A stretch of 64,000 nt of DNA, from NCBI GenBank assembly GCA_016717335.1, contig JADKFS010000001.1:2604001-2668000 (forward strand), given 5' to 3'. A program made the translations under genes and the position numbers. The DNA is from Candidatus Ribeiella danica. GTDB lineage: Bacteria > Chloroflexota > Chloroflexia > Chloroflexales > Roseiflexaceae. Positions 7,741 through 15,439 of this stretch are shown here, piece by piece (position 1 is the stretch's first letter; each line of letters opens with the position of its first letter). The notes under the pieces are model-generated. The model saw only the letters and a list, made by a program, of their open reading frames with translations. It did no database searches and was not told where the DNA came from.

Positions 7741-8850
7741 CTATAGCATCGACCGGTAGACCTCGTAGTACTGGCGCGCCAGCGCGGCCTGGGTATACTG
7801 CGCCAGCACGCGCGCCCGCCCGCGCCGCCGCAGATCCGCCCACAGCGACGGGTCGCCGGCCAGCCGGACGATCGCGGCCGCCAGCGCTGCGAGATCGCCC
7901 TCGGGGTAGACCAGGCCGGCGTCGCCGATCACGTTCGGGATCTCGCCCGACGAGGAGCCGATCACCGGCACGCCGCAGCTCATCGCCTCGGGCAGCACCC
8001 GCCCGAACTGCTCCTTCCACGAGCGTGTCGTGCGCGAGGGCAGCGCCAGCGCGTCGAGCCGGCGCAGCTCGCCCGGCACGTCGTCGGTCCATTCGACCTG
8101 CTCGACCCGCCCGCGCACACCCAGCTCGGCCGCGCGCGCGAAGATCCGCTCGCGCAGCACGCCGTCGCCGATCAGCCGCAGCCGCACCGACTCCGGCAGC
8201 AGCGGCAGCGCCTCGACCAGGTCGAGCACGCCCTTCTGCGCGACCAGCCGGCCGAGGTAGCCCACCACGAACGTTTGAGCGTTTGAACGCTGGGACGTTG
8301 GAGCGTCGGCGGCTGGCGCGAACAGATCGGGGTCGACGCCAAACTGCGGCAGGACCGTGATCGGCCCGGCGTAGCCGTGTCCGCGGATGATATCGCCCGC
8401 CTCGCAGTTGCCGGCGATCGCGTGGGCGGCGTGCCGGAATGCGTAGCGCTCGAACCAGCCGAACGGCGGCGGGTAGCGCCGCTCGATGTTGGCCCAGCTG
8501 TAGAAGCAGCAGCGCGCGCTGTGGCGCACGCCCGCGCGGATGGCCTGAAATGTCGCGAGGTTGAACGACTCCTCGTCGACGTGGAACACATCCGGCCGGG
8601 TCGCCGCGACCAGCCGATCGATCGCCGGGTAGCAATGGGCGTGGTGGCGGCCATTGAACCAGATCGGCAGCTCGACCAGCCGGTAGCCGCGCGTAAAGCG
8701 CCGCTCCAGCCGCTGCTCGACCGCGCCCGGCTCGCGCCAGGACGGCGGCGCCGCCACGGTCAGCTCGACGCCCGGCAGCGCGGCCAGCTCCTCGGCCTTC
8801 TTCTGGTAGGCGCCGACGACCAGCGCCTTGGAGAGCATCAGTATCTTCAT
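7741..8850 (-). CDS. GT4 family glycosyltransferase
   Basis: This is a 369-residue GT-B enzyme. The N-terminal Rossmann part starts MKILMLSKALVVGAY. The C-terminal donor-binding part has VVGYLGRLVAQKGVLDLVEAL, and the E-x7-E region reads EQFGRVLPEAMSCGVPVIGSSSGEIP. It should transfer a sugar from an activated nucleotide donor at the cytoplasmic face. ATG 8850 is chosen because the family starts directly with a beta strand; the 17 codons before it come from repeat DNA. Residues TSQRSNAQTF between the two Rossmann halves are encoded by an octamer-type repeat (8266-8309). The polysaccharide operon lies downstream on the same strand. Confidence 0.85.
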   Translation of the reverse strand: MKILMLSKALVVGAYQKKAEELAALPGVELTVAAPPSWREPGAVEQRLERRFTRGYRLVELPIWFNGRHHAHCYPAIDRLVAATRPDVFHVDEESFNLATFQAIRAGVRHSARCCFYSWANIERRYPPPFGWFERYAFRHAAHAIAGNCEAGDIIRGHGYAGPITVLPQFGVDPDLFAPAADAPTSQRSNAQTFVVGYLGRLVAQKGVLDLVEALPLLPESVRLRLIGDGVLRERIFARAAELGVRGRVEQVEWTDDVPGELRRLDALALPSRTTRSWKEQFGRVLPEAMSCGVPVIGSSSGEIPNVIGDAGLVYPEGDLAALAAAIVRLAGDPSLWADLRRRGRARVLAQYTQAALARQYYEVYRSML

Positions 8851-8931
8851 AGTCCTTGGGGCTAGGGAATTGGGGCTTGGAGCTTGGGTTTGCGCGAGCA
8901 TGCACCCGTGTTCCCTACCCTTTTCCGATCA

Positions 8932-9159
8932 TCAGCTTTTGCGGCGCAGGCGGCGCAGCCGCGCCCGCAGCTCGCGCAGCACGCCGTCGAGCCGCGCGAC
9001 CTCGGCGACCAGGTCTTCACGCGCGACCTGCATATGCAGCGGGACATCGAACGGCCCGTACTGAGCGATCTGAATCTCCAGGGTGCGCAGGTTGCGCCGC
9101 TGGATCTTCAGCAGCGCCTCCCGGTGACTGATCTCTTCAAGCAGCAGCTCCTCGTCCAT
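8932..9159 (-). CDS. Small coiled-coil protein resembling an effector-associated domain
   Basis: This is a 75-residue protein starting MDEELLLEEISHREALL. It contains a helix, then IAQYGPFDVPLHM, then a second helix (EDLVAEVARLDGVLREL) and a basic tail. The pattern of a helix, a YG..xxPxH turn and an ED helix is seen in adaptor modules fused to NACHT, caspase-like or TIR effectors in Chloroflexota and cyanobacteria (from memory). Here it stands alone between two glycosyltransferases, with no effector domain in the frame. The frame extends to 9513 only through tandem repeats, so the ATG at 9159 is preferred; an ATG slightly upstream (MRRWPRE) is also possible. No function is assigned. Confidence 0.5.
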   Translation of the reverse strand: MDEELLLEEISHREALLKIQRRNLRTLEIQIAQYGPFDVPLHMQVAREDLVAEVARLDGVLRELRARLRRLRRKS

Positions 9160-9487
9160 CGCTTTTACCGTTTCGCGGGGCCACCGGCGCATCGCCGCGA
9201 TCCGGCGGCACGTCCCCGTGACCCGCGCCTGTGCGCGAGTGTGGATCTTAACAAGAGGTAAAAGCGAGTGTACTACGCAGAACGACATACGAACAAGTGT
9301 TCGTAAATTACAGATGGATGACAGGGGACAGGGGACAAGGGACAAGGGACAGGGACAGGGGACAGGGGACAGGGGACAGGGGATAGAAGCTTCCAAGCCC
9401 CAAGTCCCAAGCCCCAAGTTCTCAAGCCCCAAGCCCCACGGTCCGTGTCTCCGTGTCTCCGTGTCTCCGTGTCTCCGTGTCTCCGTG
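9160..9487. repeat. Heptamer/octamer tandem repeat region
   Basis: There is no gene here. About 9312-9394 holds imperfect copies of GGGACAG (period 7). About 9395-9440 holds AAGCCCC/AAGTCCC units (period 7). About 9441-9487 holds CCGTGTCT units (period 8), the last of which run into the 3' end of the next glycosyltransferase gene. The layout resembles the short tandemly repeated repetitive sequences known from heterocystous cyanobacteria. Confidence 0.85.
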
Positions 9488-10666
9488 TCACCCGGGTCTC
9501 CGCGCCGCGGCATAGACCTCCAGGGTCGCCTGCGCTGCGCGCTCGTAGCTAAAGTCGGCGGCGCGCTCCAGCCCGCGCCTGCTCAGCTCGCCGCGCAGGG
9601 CCGGGTCGCCGAGCAGGCGCCACAGCGCCGCGACCCAGCCCGGCAGGTCGTCGGGCGGCACGCGCAGCGCCGCGTCGCCCACCACCTCGGGCAGACTGCT
9701 GGCGTCGGCGACGGCCGCGGGCGTGCCGCAGGCCATCGCCTCGAGCGGCGGCAGCCCGAAGCCCTCGTAGCGCGAGGGGTACGCGAAGGCGGTCGCGGCG
9801 CTGAACAGCAGCGGGCTATCGGCATACGGCACGTCGATGCGCGCCACCGATCCCTGGATGCCAAGCGCGGCGATCAGCGCGTCCAGGTCCGGGAACAGGC
9901 GCGCATCGCGGCCCAGCGCGCGTCCAGCCAGCGCGAGCGTCGCGCGCGGGCCGCCGGCGCGGCGCAGCTGCCGCCAGGCGCGCAGCAGCGTCTCGAGGTT
10001 CTTGCGCGCGTCGAGCCCGCCGACGTAGTAGACGAACGGCCCACACAGGCCGTAGCGCTCGGCGACCAGCTCAGCGGCGCGGGCGCGGTCGAGCGGCCGG
10101 AACTGCGCGCCAGCCGCCAGCGGGATCGTCGTGACCTGCTCGGGCGGGCAGCCCAGGCGCTCCACGATATCGCCGCGCGAGTCGTCGGAGATCGCGATCA
10201 CGTGGGCGGCGCGGCGCGCGGCGCGTGACACCAGGCGCATGTAGGCGCGCACCCCGGCCCCGCCGCGATACTCCGGCAGCAGCAGCGGGATGATATCCAG
10301 CACCGTCGCCACGACCGGCGCGGGCGACCAGAGCGGCGGCGCGAAGTAGGGCACGTGCAGCAGGTCGGCGCGCAGGCGCGCGGCGGCGAGCGGCACGCCG
10401 ACCTGCTCGAACCACAGCTTGGCCAGGTTCTCGCTGCGGCCATCGAACGGCGTCCGGACGACGAATGACGAAAGACCAAGGACCAAGGGCGAATTCTTCT
10501 CCAATCCTTGGTCGTTGGTCGTTGGTCGTTGGTCGTCGCGCGGCAGCAGCAGCACAAACTCGTGCTCGGGCGCGGCTCGCGCGAGCGCGTCGAGCAGCCC
10601 GCGCAGGTACTGCCCGCTCCCGACGGTCGGCTGGCCCCAGAACATCCCGCTAATAGCGACTCGCAT
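9488..10666 (-). CDS. GT4 family glycosyltransferase with in-frame repeat insertion
   Basis: This 392-residue GT-B enzyme starts MRVAISGMFWGQPTVGSGQY. The donor-site motifs are present: FVYYVGGLDARKNLETLL, and FAYPSRYEGFGLPPLEAMAC with its E-x7-E pair. An AGGAGGGG Shine-Dalgarno lies just before ATG 10666. Family members act on mannose, rhamnose or similar donors in surface polysaccharide synthesis; the donor here is unknown. About 30 residues after the first strands (RDDQRPTTNDQGLEKNS and onward) are encoded by tandem GTTGGTC-type repeats at 10441-10545 and look like an insertion in a surface loop of the N-terminal domain. The gene is divergent from fabZ. Confidence 0.85.
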   Translation of the reverse strand: MRVAISGMFWGQPTVGSGQYLRGLLDALARAAPEHEFVLLLPRDDQRPTTNDQGLEKNSPLVLGLSSFVVRTPFDGRSENLAKLWFEQVGVPLAAARLRADLLHVPYFAPPLWSPAPVVATVLDIIPLLLPEYRGGAGVRAYMRLVSRAARRAAHVIAISDDSRGDIVERLGCPPEQVTTIPLAAGAQFRPLDRARAAELVAERYGLCGPFVYYVGGLDARKNLETLLRAWRQLRRAGGPRATLALAGRALGRDARLFPDLDALIAALGIQGSVARIDVPYADSPLLFSAATAFAYPSRYEGFGLPPLEAMACGTPAAVADASSLPEVVGDAALRVPPDDLPGWVAALWRLLGDPALRGELSRRGLERAADFSYERAAQATLEVYAAARRPG

Positions 10667-10858
10667 GCCTGCCCCTCCTGGCGCGGATTATAGCATTGTT
10701 CCACATTCCACGTTCCGTGCTCAACGTTCAACATTCAGCGTTCAACGTTCGACGTTCGGCTCCCTGCTTGCGCGCCGGGCGAACCGATGCTACCATACGC
10801 GCCAGGCAATTCCCCACCCAGCGCGCGACACGTTCTATGCTCAATGAGAGGGTCACGC
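10667..10858. repeat. Divergent intergenic region with TTCAACG-type repeats
   Basis: This gap between the glycosyltransferase and fabZ carries imperfect 7-8 bp repeats of the TTCAACG/TTCCACG kind at about 10696-10758. Promoters for both divergent genes must lie here, but none was clear. Confidence 0.6.
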
Positions 10859-11290
10859 ATGCTCACGACACAGGAGATCATGGCGATCATCCCGCACCGC
10901 TACCCATTTCTGCTGATCGACCGCATTCTCGAGCTAGAGCCCGGCAAGCGCGCCGTCGGCGAGAAGCTGGTCTCGATCGGCGAGCCGTACTTCCAGGGCC
11001 ACTTCCCGGACTACCCGATCATGCCGGGCGTGCTGATCGTCGAGGCGCTGGCGCAGACCGCCTGTGTCGCCGCGCTGATCCTGCCCGAGAACCGCGACAA
11101 GATCGGGCTGTTCGCCGGGCTGGACGGCGTGCGATTCAAGCGGCCGGTGCGCCCCGGCGACACGCTGCGGCTGGAGGTGCAGTTCGAAAAGATCCGCATG
11201 GGCATCGGCAAGGGCCGCGGCGTCGCGACGGTCGAGGGCCAGATCGCCTGCGAGGCCCAGCTGATCTTCGCGCTGGCCAGCCGCAGCTAG
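10859..11290 (+). CDS. fabZ: 3-hydroxyacyl-[ACP] dehydratase FabZ
   Basis: This 143-residue hot-dog-fold dehydratase removes water from 3-hydroxyacyl-ACP in fatty acid elongation in the cytoplasm. The family signature is plain: IIPHRYPFLLIDRI, then GHFPDYPIMPGVLIVEALAQ with the catalytic His in the GHFP loop and the catalytic Glu in the following helix. Length matches FabZ (about 140-150). ATG 10859 follows GAGAGGG at a good distance; an in-frame ATG at 10844 would add five residues. It stands alone, without other fab genes nearby, and tRNA-Leu follows on the same strand. Confidence 0.93.
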   Translation: MLTTQEIMAIIPHRYPFLLIDRILELEPGKRAVGEKLVSIGEPYFQGHFPDYPIMPGVLIVEALAQTACVAALILPENRDKIGLFAGLDGVRFKRPVRPGDTLRLEVQFEKIRMGIGKGRGVATVEGQIACEAQLIFALASRS

Positions 11291-11393
11291 CAGCCAGCGG
11301 TGCTCAGGGCCATGGGCGCCGCCGTGATACCTGCGCAACGCAGCTTCTGAGGGTTGCCCGGGCGTAGTCGGCGTGCTATGATGAGGGCGGCGC

Positions 11394-11479
11394 GCCGGAG
11401 TGGCGAAATGGCAGACGCTACGGTCTTAAAAACCGTTGGGGGCAACCCCGTACGGGTTCGAGTCCCGTCTCCGGCACCA
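11394..11479 (+). tRNA. tRNA-Leu (anticodon UAA)
   Basis: The acceptor stem GCCGGAG (11394-11400) pairs with CTCCGGC (11469-11475), followed by A and an encoded CCA. The anticodon stem is ACGGT/ACCGT with loop CTTAAAA, giving TAA at 11427-11429. A long variable arm (GGGGGCAACCCC region) marks a class II tRNA, as expected for Leu. The T-arm reads GGGTTCGAGTCCC. Confidence 0.95.
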
Positions 11480-11492
11480 TTAGAAAGCCAAG

Positions 11493-11517
11493 ACCCGTCG
11501 AGCGCTCGACGGGTTTT
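11493..11517 (+). terminator. Intrinsic terminator after tRNA-Leu
   Basis: ACCCGTCGAG (11493-11502) pairs perfectly with CTCGACGGGT (11505-11514) around a 2-base loop, followed by TTTT and a T-rich stretch. Confidence 0.85.
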
Positions 11518-11562
11518 GATTTCACTACAGCCAAGTTTACAGCCAAACTCGTTATTCTTCCT

Positions 11563-11752
11563 CTTTTGGGGTTTCGGCTGGCGCCATCAGGCACCCATCA
11601 GACACCTTCTCCCATCAAGGGTGTTCCAATCCCGCTCAGCACTCCCCGACCCCTTCGGGCTTCCCCCGGAGGGTGTTCGCGGGACGCTGCGCGCCGCTTA
11701 ACGGTAGGAACTTCCTTGATGGGTGCCAGCCCTTGCGCCGAAAACCCCTCTA
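11563..11752. repeat. Imperfect inverted repeat of about 190 bp downstream of tRNA-Leu
   Basis: The left end has GGGGTTTCGGC and GGCACCCATCA. The right end has TGATGGGTGCC and GCCGAAAACCCC in inverted order, with short unmatched stretches. Inside there is a second smaller hairpin (ACACC...GGGTGT). No gene is seen between 11518 and 11857. It could be a MITE-like remnant or a structured RNA region; neither is established. Confidence 0.5.
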
Positions 11753-11857
11753 GCTGCGCCTGCGGGCCTCCGTCGCTACCAGTGTCGCAACCTATCTCCA
11801 GATTGGGTGGGCTTTGGTTGACAGTCTAGCGCATCCGTACCACAGCGATGGGTGCGA

Positions 11858-12358
11858 TCAACGAACGTGTGTTGCGCCATCTTGGTTGTTCAACACCGTC
11901 GCCAACAAATCAATCTGCCCAATATGATGGGCGGCGTGGAGGAGATTGCGGAGGATGGCTTGGACCACGCTGTGCGCCTCGTCACGGATGAAGACGGTCT
12001 TGGCAACGTCTTCATCCGTGAGCGATTCGAGGGCGGTGAAGAGGCGGCGCCAGCCTGCCTCCCAGCGTTCCATCAGCTGCGCGCGATCGTCGCTCGCCTC
12101 GCGCACAAACTCGCGCGGGCGCTGACGGTCGGCTTTTTCACCATCGCTGGTCAAAAAATCCGTCCAGCGCGAGAGGAAGTTGCCGCTGAGGTGCTTGACC
12201 AAAATCGCAATGCTATTGGTATGATCGTCCCCGCCTTCGTTCAGCCGGGCGAAGAACGCGGCGTCATCAACGCGCCCTAAGGCGGCATCCGCCATCTGCT
12301 TCTGCTGTTGGTACTGCGCAATCACCTCTGCCTTGAATTCCATCCACGAGCTGTTCAT
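11858..12358 (-). CDS. DinB-superfamily protein (DUF1572-like)
   Basis: This is a 166-residue four-helix-bundle type protein. It contains HTNSIAILVKHLSGNFLSRW in the second helix region and HHIGQIDLLATVL near the C-terminus, the His positions that bind a metal in the DinB/YfiT superfamily. Members of this subfamily have no firmly known substrate. ATG 12358 (MNSSWMEFKAEVI) has AGGAGAT at good spacing. The stop lies close to the left end of the patchwork region. An upstream acetyltransferase fragment on the same strand runs directly into it. Confidence 0.75.
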   Translation of the reverse strand: MNSSWMEFKAEVIAQYQQQKQMADAALGRVDDAAFFARLNEGGDDHTNSIAILVKHLSGNFLSRWTDFLTSDGEKADRQRPREFVREASDDRAQLMERWEAGWRRLFTALESLTDEDVAKTVFIRDEAHSVVQAILRNLLHAAHHIGQIDLLATVLNNQDGATHVR

Positions 12359-12386
12359 AGCGCGATCTCCTGCTTGTTTTCGGATA

Positions 12387-12515
12387 AGTGAGCCAGCTTT
12401 CCGCAGCCGCTCTGGTGTACGGATGGGGGACACAGGCAAGCCAACGTGCGACGCTCACGTCATTCAGCCCTTCGATCAGATCAGGGGTGTCGGCCAGCGT
12501 CCAATCTCTGAGCAC
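12387..12515 (-). pseudogene. N-terminal fragment of a GNAT acetyltransferase
   Basis: The frame opening LRDWTLADTPDLIEGLNDVS, with ARWLACVPHPYT and AESWL, matches the N-terminus of RimJ/RimL-type N-acetyltransferases. After about 43 codons the homology stops at the junction with the DinB-like gene, and the acetyl-CoA-binding part is missing. It is read as a truncated relic. Confidence 0.55.
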
Positions 12516-12595
12516 TCATCGTGCGGTCTCACGGCGCAGCATGCCTTCCTGCTCCTTGGATGTTGCTGTCGTTTGGGAATGGTTCAGGTCACGCA

Positions 12596-12975
12596 TCACA
12601 GATGGTGCGGGCCTTTCTGACCTACGCATGATACACCGCAAGCCCAAGGGCGTGTTTCGCCTGGTGCGGCGACGCCAGAACGTGTTGCTGCGATCTGCAA
12701 GCGCATGCGGCAGCGCAGCCCGATCAACGCCTCGTCGCGCAGCGTGAGCCAGGTCTCGCCGATCGCATCCAGGTTGCCCAATGCTGCGCGCACCTCGTCA
12801 GCACATGCGAGATCGTGTATTCCGACCCGACCAGCGATTCAATCGTCACGCGCAACGGCGCCTTGTACACCCGCTCGATCCGCTCGACCCGGTGGCTTCG
12901 GCATGTGCGAGCTTGCTCGAGCTTCATCGACTCGGAGAGCGTTCTGAACCCGCTGTAATCGGCGTGAAACTGCAA
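12596..12975 (-). pseudogene. Probable frameshifted relic of an unknown gene
   Basis: Two overlapping minus-strand frames look like one broken gene. MQFHADYSGFRTLSESMKLE through ESLVGSEYTISHVL (12975 down to about 12795) continues more sensibly in another frame as ALGNLDAIGETWLTLRDEAL (from about 12793). No family was recognised. No other gene is apparent in 12519-12980. Confidence 0.3.
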
Positions 12976-12980
12976 TACGT

Positions 12981-13304
12981 ATGTTCGGCACCTACACGTT
13001 TTCCGCCAAGGCCCAGAGTCCCGTTCGCGTCCGCATGCGCAGCGCTACCGGCTTCAGCGCGCTGTATCCCCACATGCGCCTGTATAGTCCAGGCGGGGCG
13101 CTGCTCTGCCAGGCGAGCGGCTATCCCGGGACGGTCGAGATCGACCGCTGTGTCGTGCCGGCCGACGCCACGTACACGCTGATCGCCACGAACTACAACG
13201 GCGCTGGACAGGGCGACTACATGCTGTCGCTGCTCTGTTTGGCGGGCGACTGCGGCCCGGCGATGCCGATGGCAACCAATTACGTGCCGGTAGTTGGCCG
13301 GTGA
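12981..13304 (+). pseudogene. Fragment of a secreted protein with a PPC-like beta domain
   Basis: A 107-codon frame starts MFGTYTFSAKAQSPVRVRMR and contains MRLYSPGGALLC and YTLIATNYNGAGQGDYMLSL. This beta-rich pattern is typical of bacterial pre-peptidase C-terminal (PPC) domains of secreted proteins. There is no signal peptide and no catalytic domain, so it is probably the end of a larger lost gene. Two Cys pairs remain. Confidence 0.4.
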
Positions 13305-13362
13305 GTGCAGCCAATCGCCTATTCGCTTCACCTTTCTGACGGGGACGCAAGACGGATGAGGA

Positions 13363-13908
13363 TTGTTCGCCGTCTCCGATCGTGCGTCTTCCGCCAAATC
13401 CCGAGCGCATGTGCGATGGCCTGTATTACGCATGCCGCGCGCCCGCGCTGAAGTGGAAGCGGCGCTTGAGCCAGGCAAGCTGTGCCGGGTTGCGCGCGGC
13501 GCTGATGGTCGCGTGCTGGGCTGGATTGGCGGGCAGCACGCCTATGCGCGGGTCTGGGAGCTGCATCCCCTGGTGGTTGTTCCCTCCGCGCAGGGACGCG
13601 GGATCGGGCGCGCCTTGGTCGCCGATCTCGAGGCGCGGGTGCGCGAGCGCGACGCGCTCACCCTAATGCTTGGGAGCGATGATGAGGACGACATGATCAC
13701 GCTCGGTGGCGTGGATCTCTCTCCCGATGTCTGGACGCATGTTGCCAACATCCGCAATCTGCGCGGCCATCCGTTCGCGTTCTATCAAAAGTGCGGCTTT
13801 GTGATCGTCGGCGTCGTCCCCGACGCCAATGGCCTCGGCAAGCCAGATATTCTGATGGCAAAGCGGGTCGCCGACAGCGAGCCGTGGGGTGCTTCGACGG
13901 CAGGATGA
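13363..13908 (+). CDS. AAC(6')-like GNAT acetyltransferase, N-terminus doubtful
   Basis: The C-terminal part is a close fit to aminoglycoside 6'-N-acetyltransferase-like GNAT proteins: GRVLGWIGGQHAY, VWELHPLVVVPSAQGRGIGR (acetyl-CoA pyrophosphate loop QGRGIG), HPFAFYQKCGFVIVGVVPD and GKPDILMAKRV. Family members transfer acetyl groups to amines; the substrate here is not known. The frame opens at TTG 13363. The first credible ATG is 13432, which would leave out the usual first 30 or so residues. The gene is therefore either 5'-truncated or damaged near its start, in keeping with the many fragments around it. Confidence 0.6.
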   Translation: MFAVSDRASSAKSRAHVRWPVLRMPRARAEVEAALEPGKLCRVARGADGRVLGWIGGQHAYARVWELHPLVVVPSAQGRGIGRALVADLEARVRERDALTLMLGSDDEDDMITLGGVDLSPDVWTHVANIRNLRGHPFAFYQKCGFVIVGVVPDANGLGKPDILMAKRVADSEPWGASTAG

Positions 13909-14054
13909 ACGCCGGGGTTGCTCCCACGCGGTTGTCGATCGTGTCGATTTCGGTTGCTGTCGAACGACTACTTCATGTCAGCGCGGGAACAATCGCTGAT
14001 GCTCCCGGCGCAATCGTCGGGCAGCCCGACTTCCAGACATCAAGGAGAACCGCC

Positions 14055-14456
14055 ATGCTTGCCACCACCCGGGCACTTCCGACGGTCAAGGCGACCCGCT
14101 GGGCCGGACGGCTCAGCAGCGCCCTCGCGATTCTGTTCCTGGCCTTCGACAGCCTGATCAAAGTGCTCAATCTCGCCCCTGCGGTGGCGGCGACGACCCA
14201 ACTGGGCTACCCCGCCAGCTTGGTGATCAGCCTGGGGGTGGTTGAGCTGATCTGCCTCGCCATCGCTACCATCCCGCGCATAGCTGTACTGGGCGCCATT
14301 CTGCTGACCGGCTACCTGGGCGGCGCGATTGCCACCCAGCTCCGCGCTGGCTCGTCGCTGTTTTCGATCGTCTTCCCGGCGATCATTGGCGCGCTGATCT
14401 GGGGCGGCCTGTTCCTGCGCGACGAGCGGCTGCGCGCGCTGTTGCTGCGGCCGTAA
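14055..14456 (+). CDS. DoxX-like membrane protein
   Basis: This 133-residue protein has four hydrophobic helices and the DoxX-like pattern: WAGRLSSALAILFLAFDSLI, LGYPASLVISLGVVELICL, PRIAVLGAILLTGYLGGAIA, then a last helix. An AAGGAG lies eight bases before ATG 14055. Small DoxX-like proteins are membrane proteins of uncertain role, some linked to redox or sulfur metabolism. It is one of the few intact genes in this patchwork region. Confidence 0.8.
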   Translation: MLATTRALPTVKATRWAGRLSSALAILFLAFDSLIKVLNLAPAVAATTQLGYPASLVISLGVVELICLAIATIPRIAVLGAILLTGYLGGAIATQLRAGSSLFSIVFPAIIGALIWGGLFLRDERLRALLLRP

Positions 14457-14590
14457 TTGCAGCGCAGCTTCTCGGATCAGACGGGACGAACGATCCACAC
14501 CAGGCAGAAGGCAGCGGGACTCGCCGGGCGAACCGGGGCACTCCATGTGCCGGAACCATAGCAGAGCAAAAGCTCAACAGGAGCAGTATC

Positions 14591-14719
14591 ATGCGCAACG
14601 TCACCGCGGGACTGTTTATTTCGCTCGACGGCGTCACCGAAGCGCCCTATGCATGGCAGTTCGACGTCTTCGACGACGATATGATAGGCGTGGTTGGGCT
14701 GCACTATCAGAAAGGCTGA
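14591..14719 (+). pseudogene. N-terminal fragment of a dihydrofolate-reductase-family protein
   Basis: A 42-codon frame starts MRNVTAGLFISLDGVTEAPY and continues WQFDVFDDDM, the standard start of RibD C-terminal/dihydrofolate-reductase-like proteins, which are usually about 190 residues. It stops after HYQKG, with the rest absent. Confidence 0.6.
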
Positions 14720-14925
14720 AGCACGCGTGTGGGCGAATAAAAGCGAGTGGGAGCTTGTGGCGGAACCTGATGTCTCCAGAGAAAACTGAGTATGGCGAAT
14801 CCTAATCCGAACGCGGACGCCGTTCGGATCGCCACCCCGCGCTTTCTCCGCACGCCTGCGGCCGTGAGCGCGTCGCGGCGAAACCATGCCGCGACGACCG
14901 TCATTGCTTAGGAAAGGAGCGCGTC

Positions 14926-15282
14926 GTGGACATCAAGTGGTTCTTCGCGGGCGTTGCGGTGGCCGATTATCCCGCGGCACGTGCCTGGTACGAGCGCCTG
15001 ATGGGCCGAGCACCTGATTTCACTCCGCACGAGCACGAAGCGGTGTGGCAGATCGTCGAGAATGGATGGATCTATGTCGTCGCTGATGCCGACCGCGCTG
15101 GGAAGGCCTTGCTCACCTTCATGGTGGACGACCTCGACCGCCACATCGCTGAGCTGACGGAACGCGGGATTGCCGTCGGAGCGATTGAAACCCAGCCGGG
15201 TCGCTACCGCAACGCCGAAGTGACCGACCCCGAGGGAAACCGGATTTCCTTCGGGCAGGCGCTCAGCCCAGGCAACGACTGA
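14926..15282 (+). CDS. VOC (glyoxalase/bleomycin-resistance) superfamily protein
   Basis: This is a 118-residue single VOC-domain protein: WFFAGVAVADYPAARAWYER, then a beta-rich centre, and EVTDPEGNRISFGQ at the C-terminus. VOC proteins use paired beta-alpha-beta-beta-beta units to bind a metal or a small ligand; the substrate cannot be told. The start is GTG 14926 with AAGGAG seven bases upstream. It stands alone between gene fragments. Confidence 0.8.
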   Translation: MDIKWFFAGVAVADYPAARAWYERLMGRAPDFTPHEHEAVWQIVENGWIYVVADADRAGKALLTFMVDDLDRHIAELTERGIAVGAIETQPGRYRNAEVTDPEGNRISFGQALSPGND

Positions 15283-15439
15283 CGAAGGAGACCGGATTGC
15301 CCGGCCACGTTTCCGCTCGCCTGGTATAATCTCGCCATGATTCAAAACAGCCGTTCTTCAACCCTTGCGGCGACAGTGCTGCACCACGTTACGGGCTTGA
15401 TTGATCGGCAGCAGGCGGAGCTGAGGATGGCGCTTCGGC

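Noticed and set aside
7661..8905. 414-codon minus-strand open frame overlapping the first glycosyltransferase
   Set aside because: It is an alternative frame of the same DNA. Only the frame 7741-8850 shows GT4 motifs.
9312..9487. CRISPR-like or satellite coding repeat
   Set aside because: The period is 7-8 bp with no spacers; the open frame through it yields only TETRRHGD-type repeats.
11354..11701. 115-codon plus-strand open frame through tRNA-Leu
   Set aside because: It reads through the tRNA and its terminator; no protein features.
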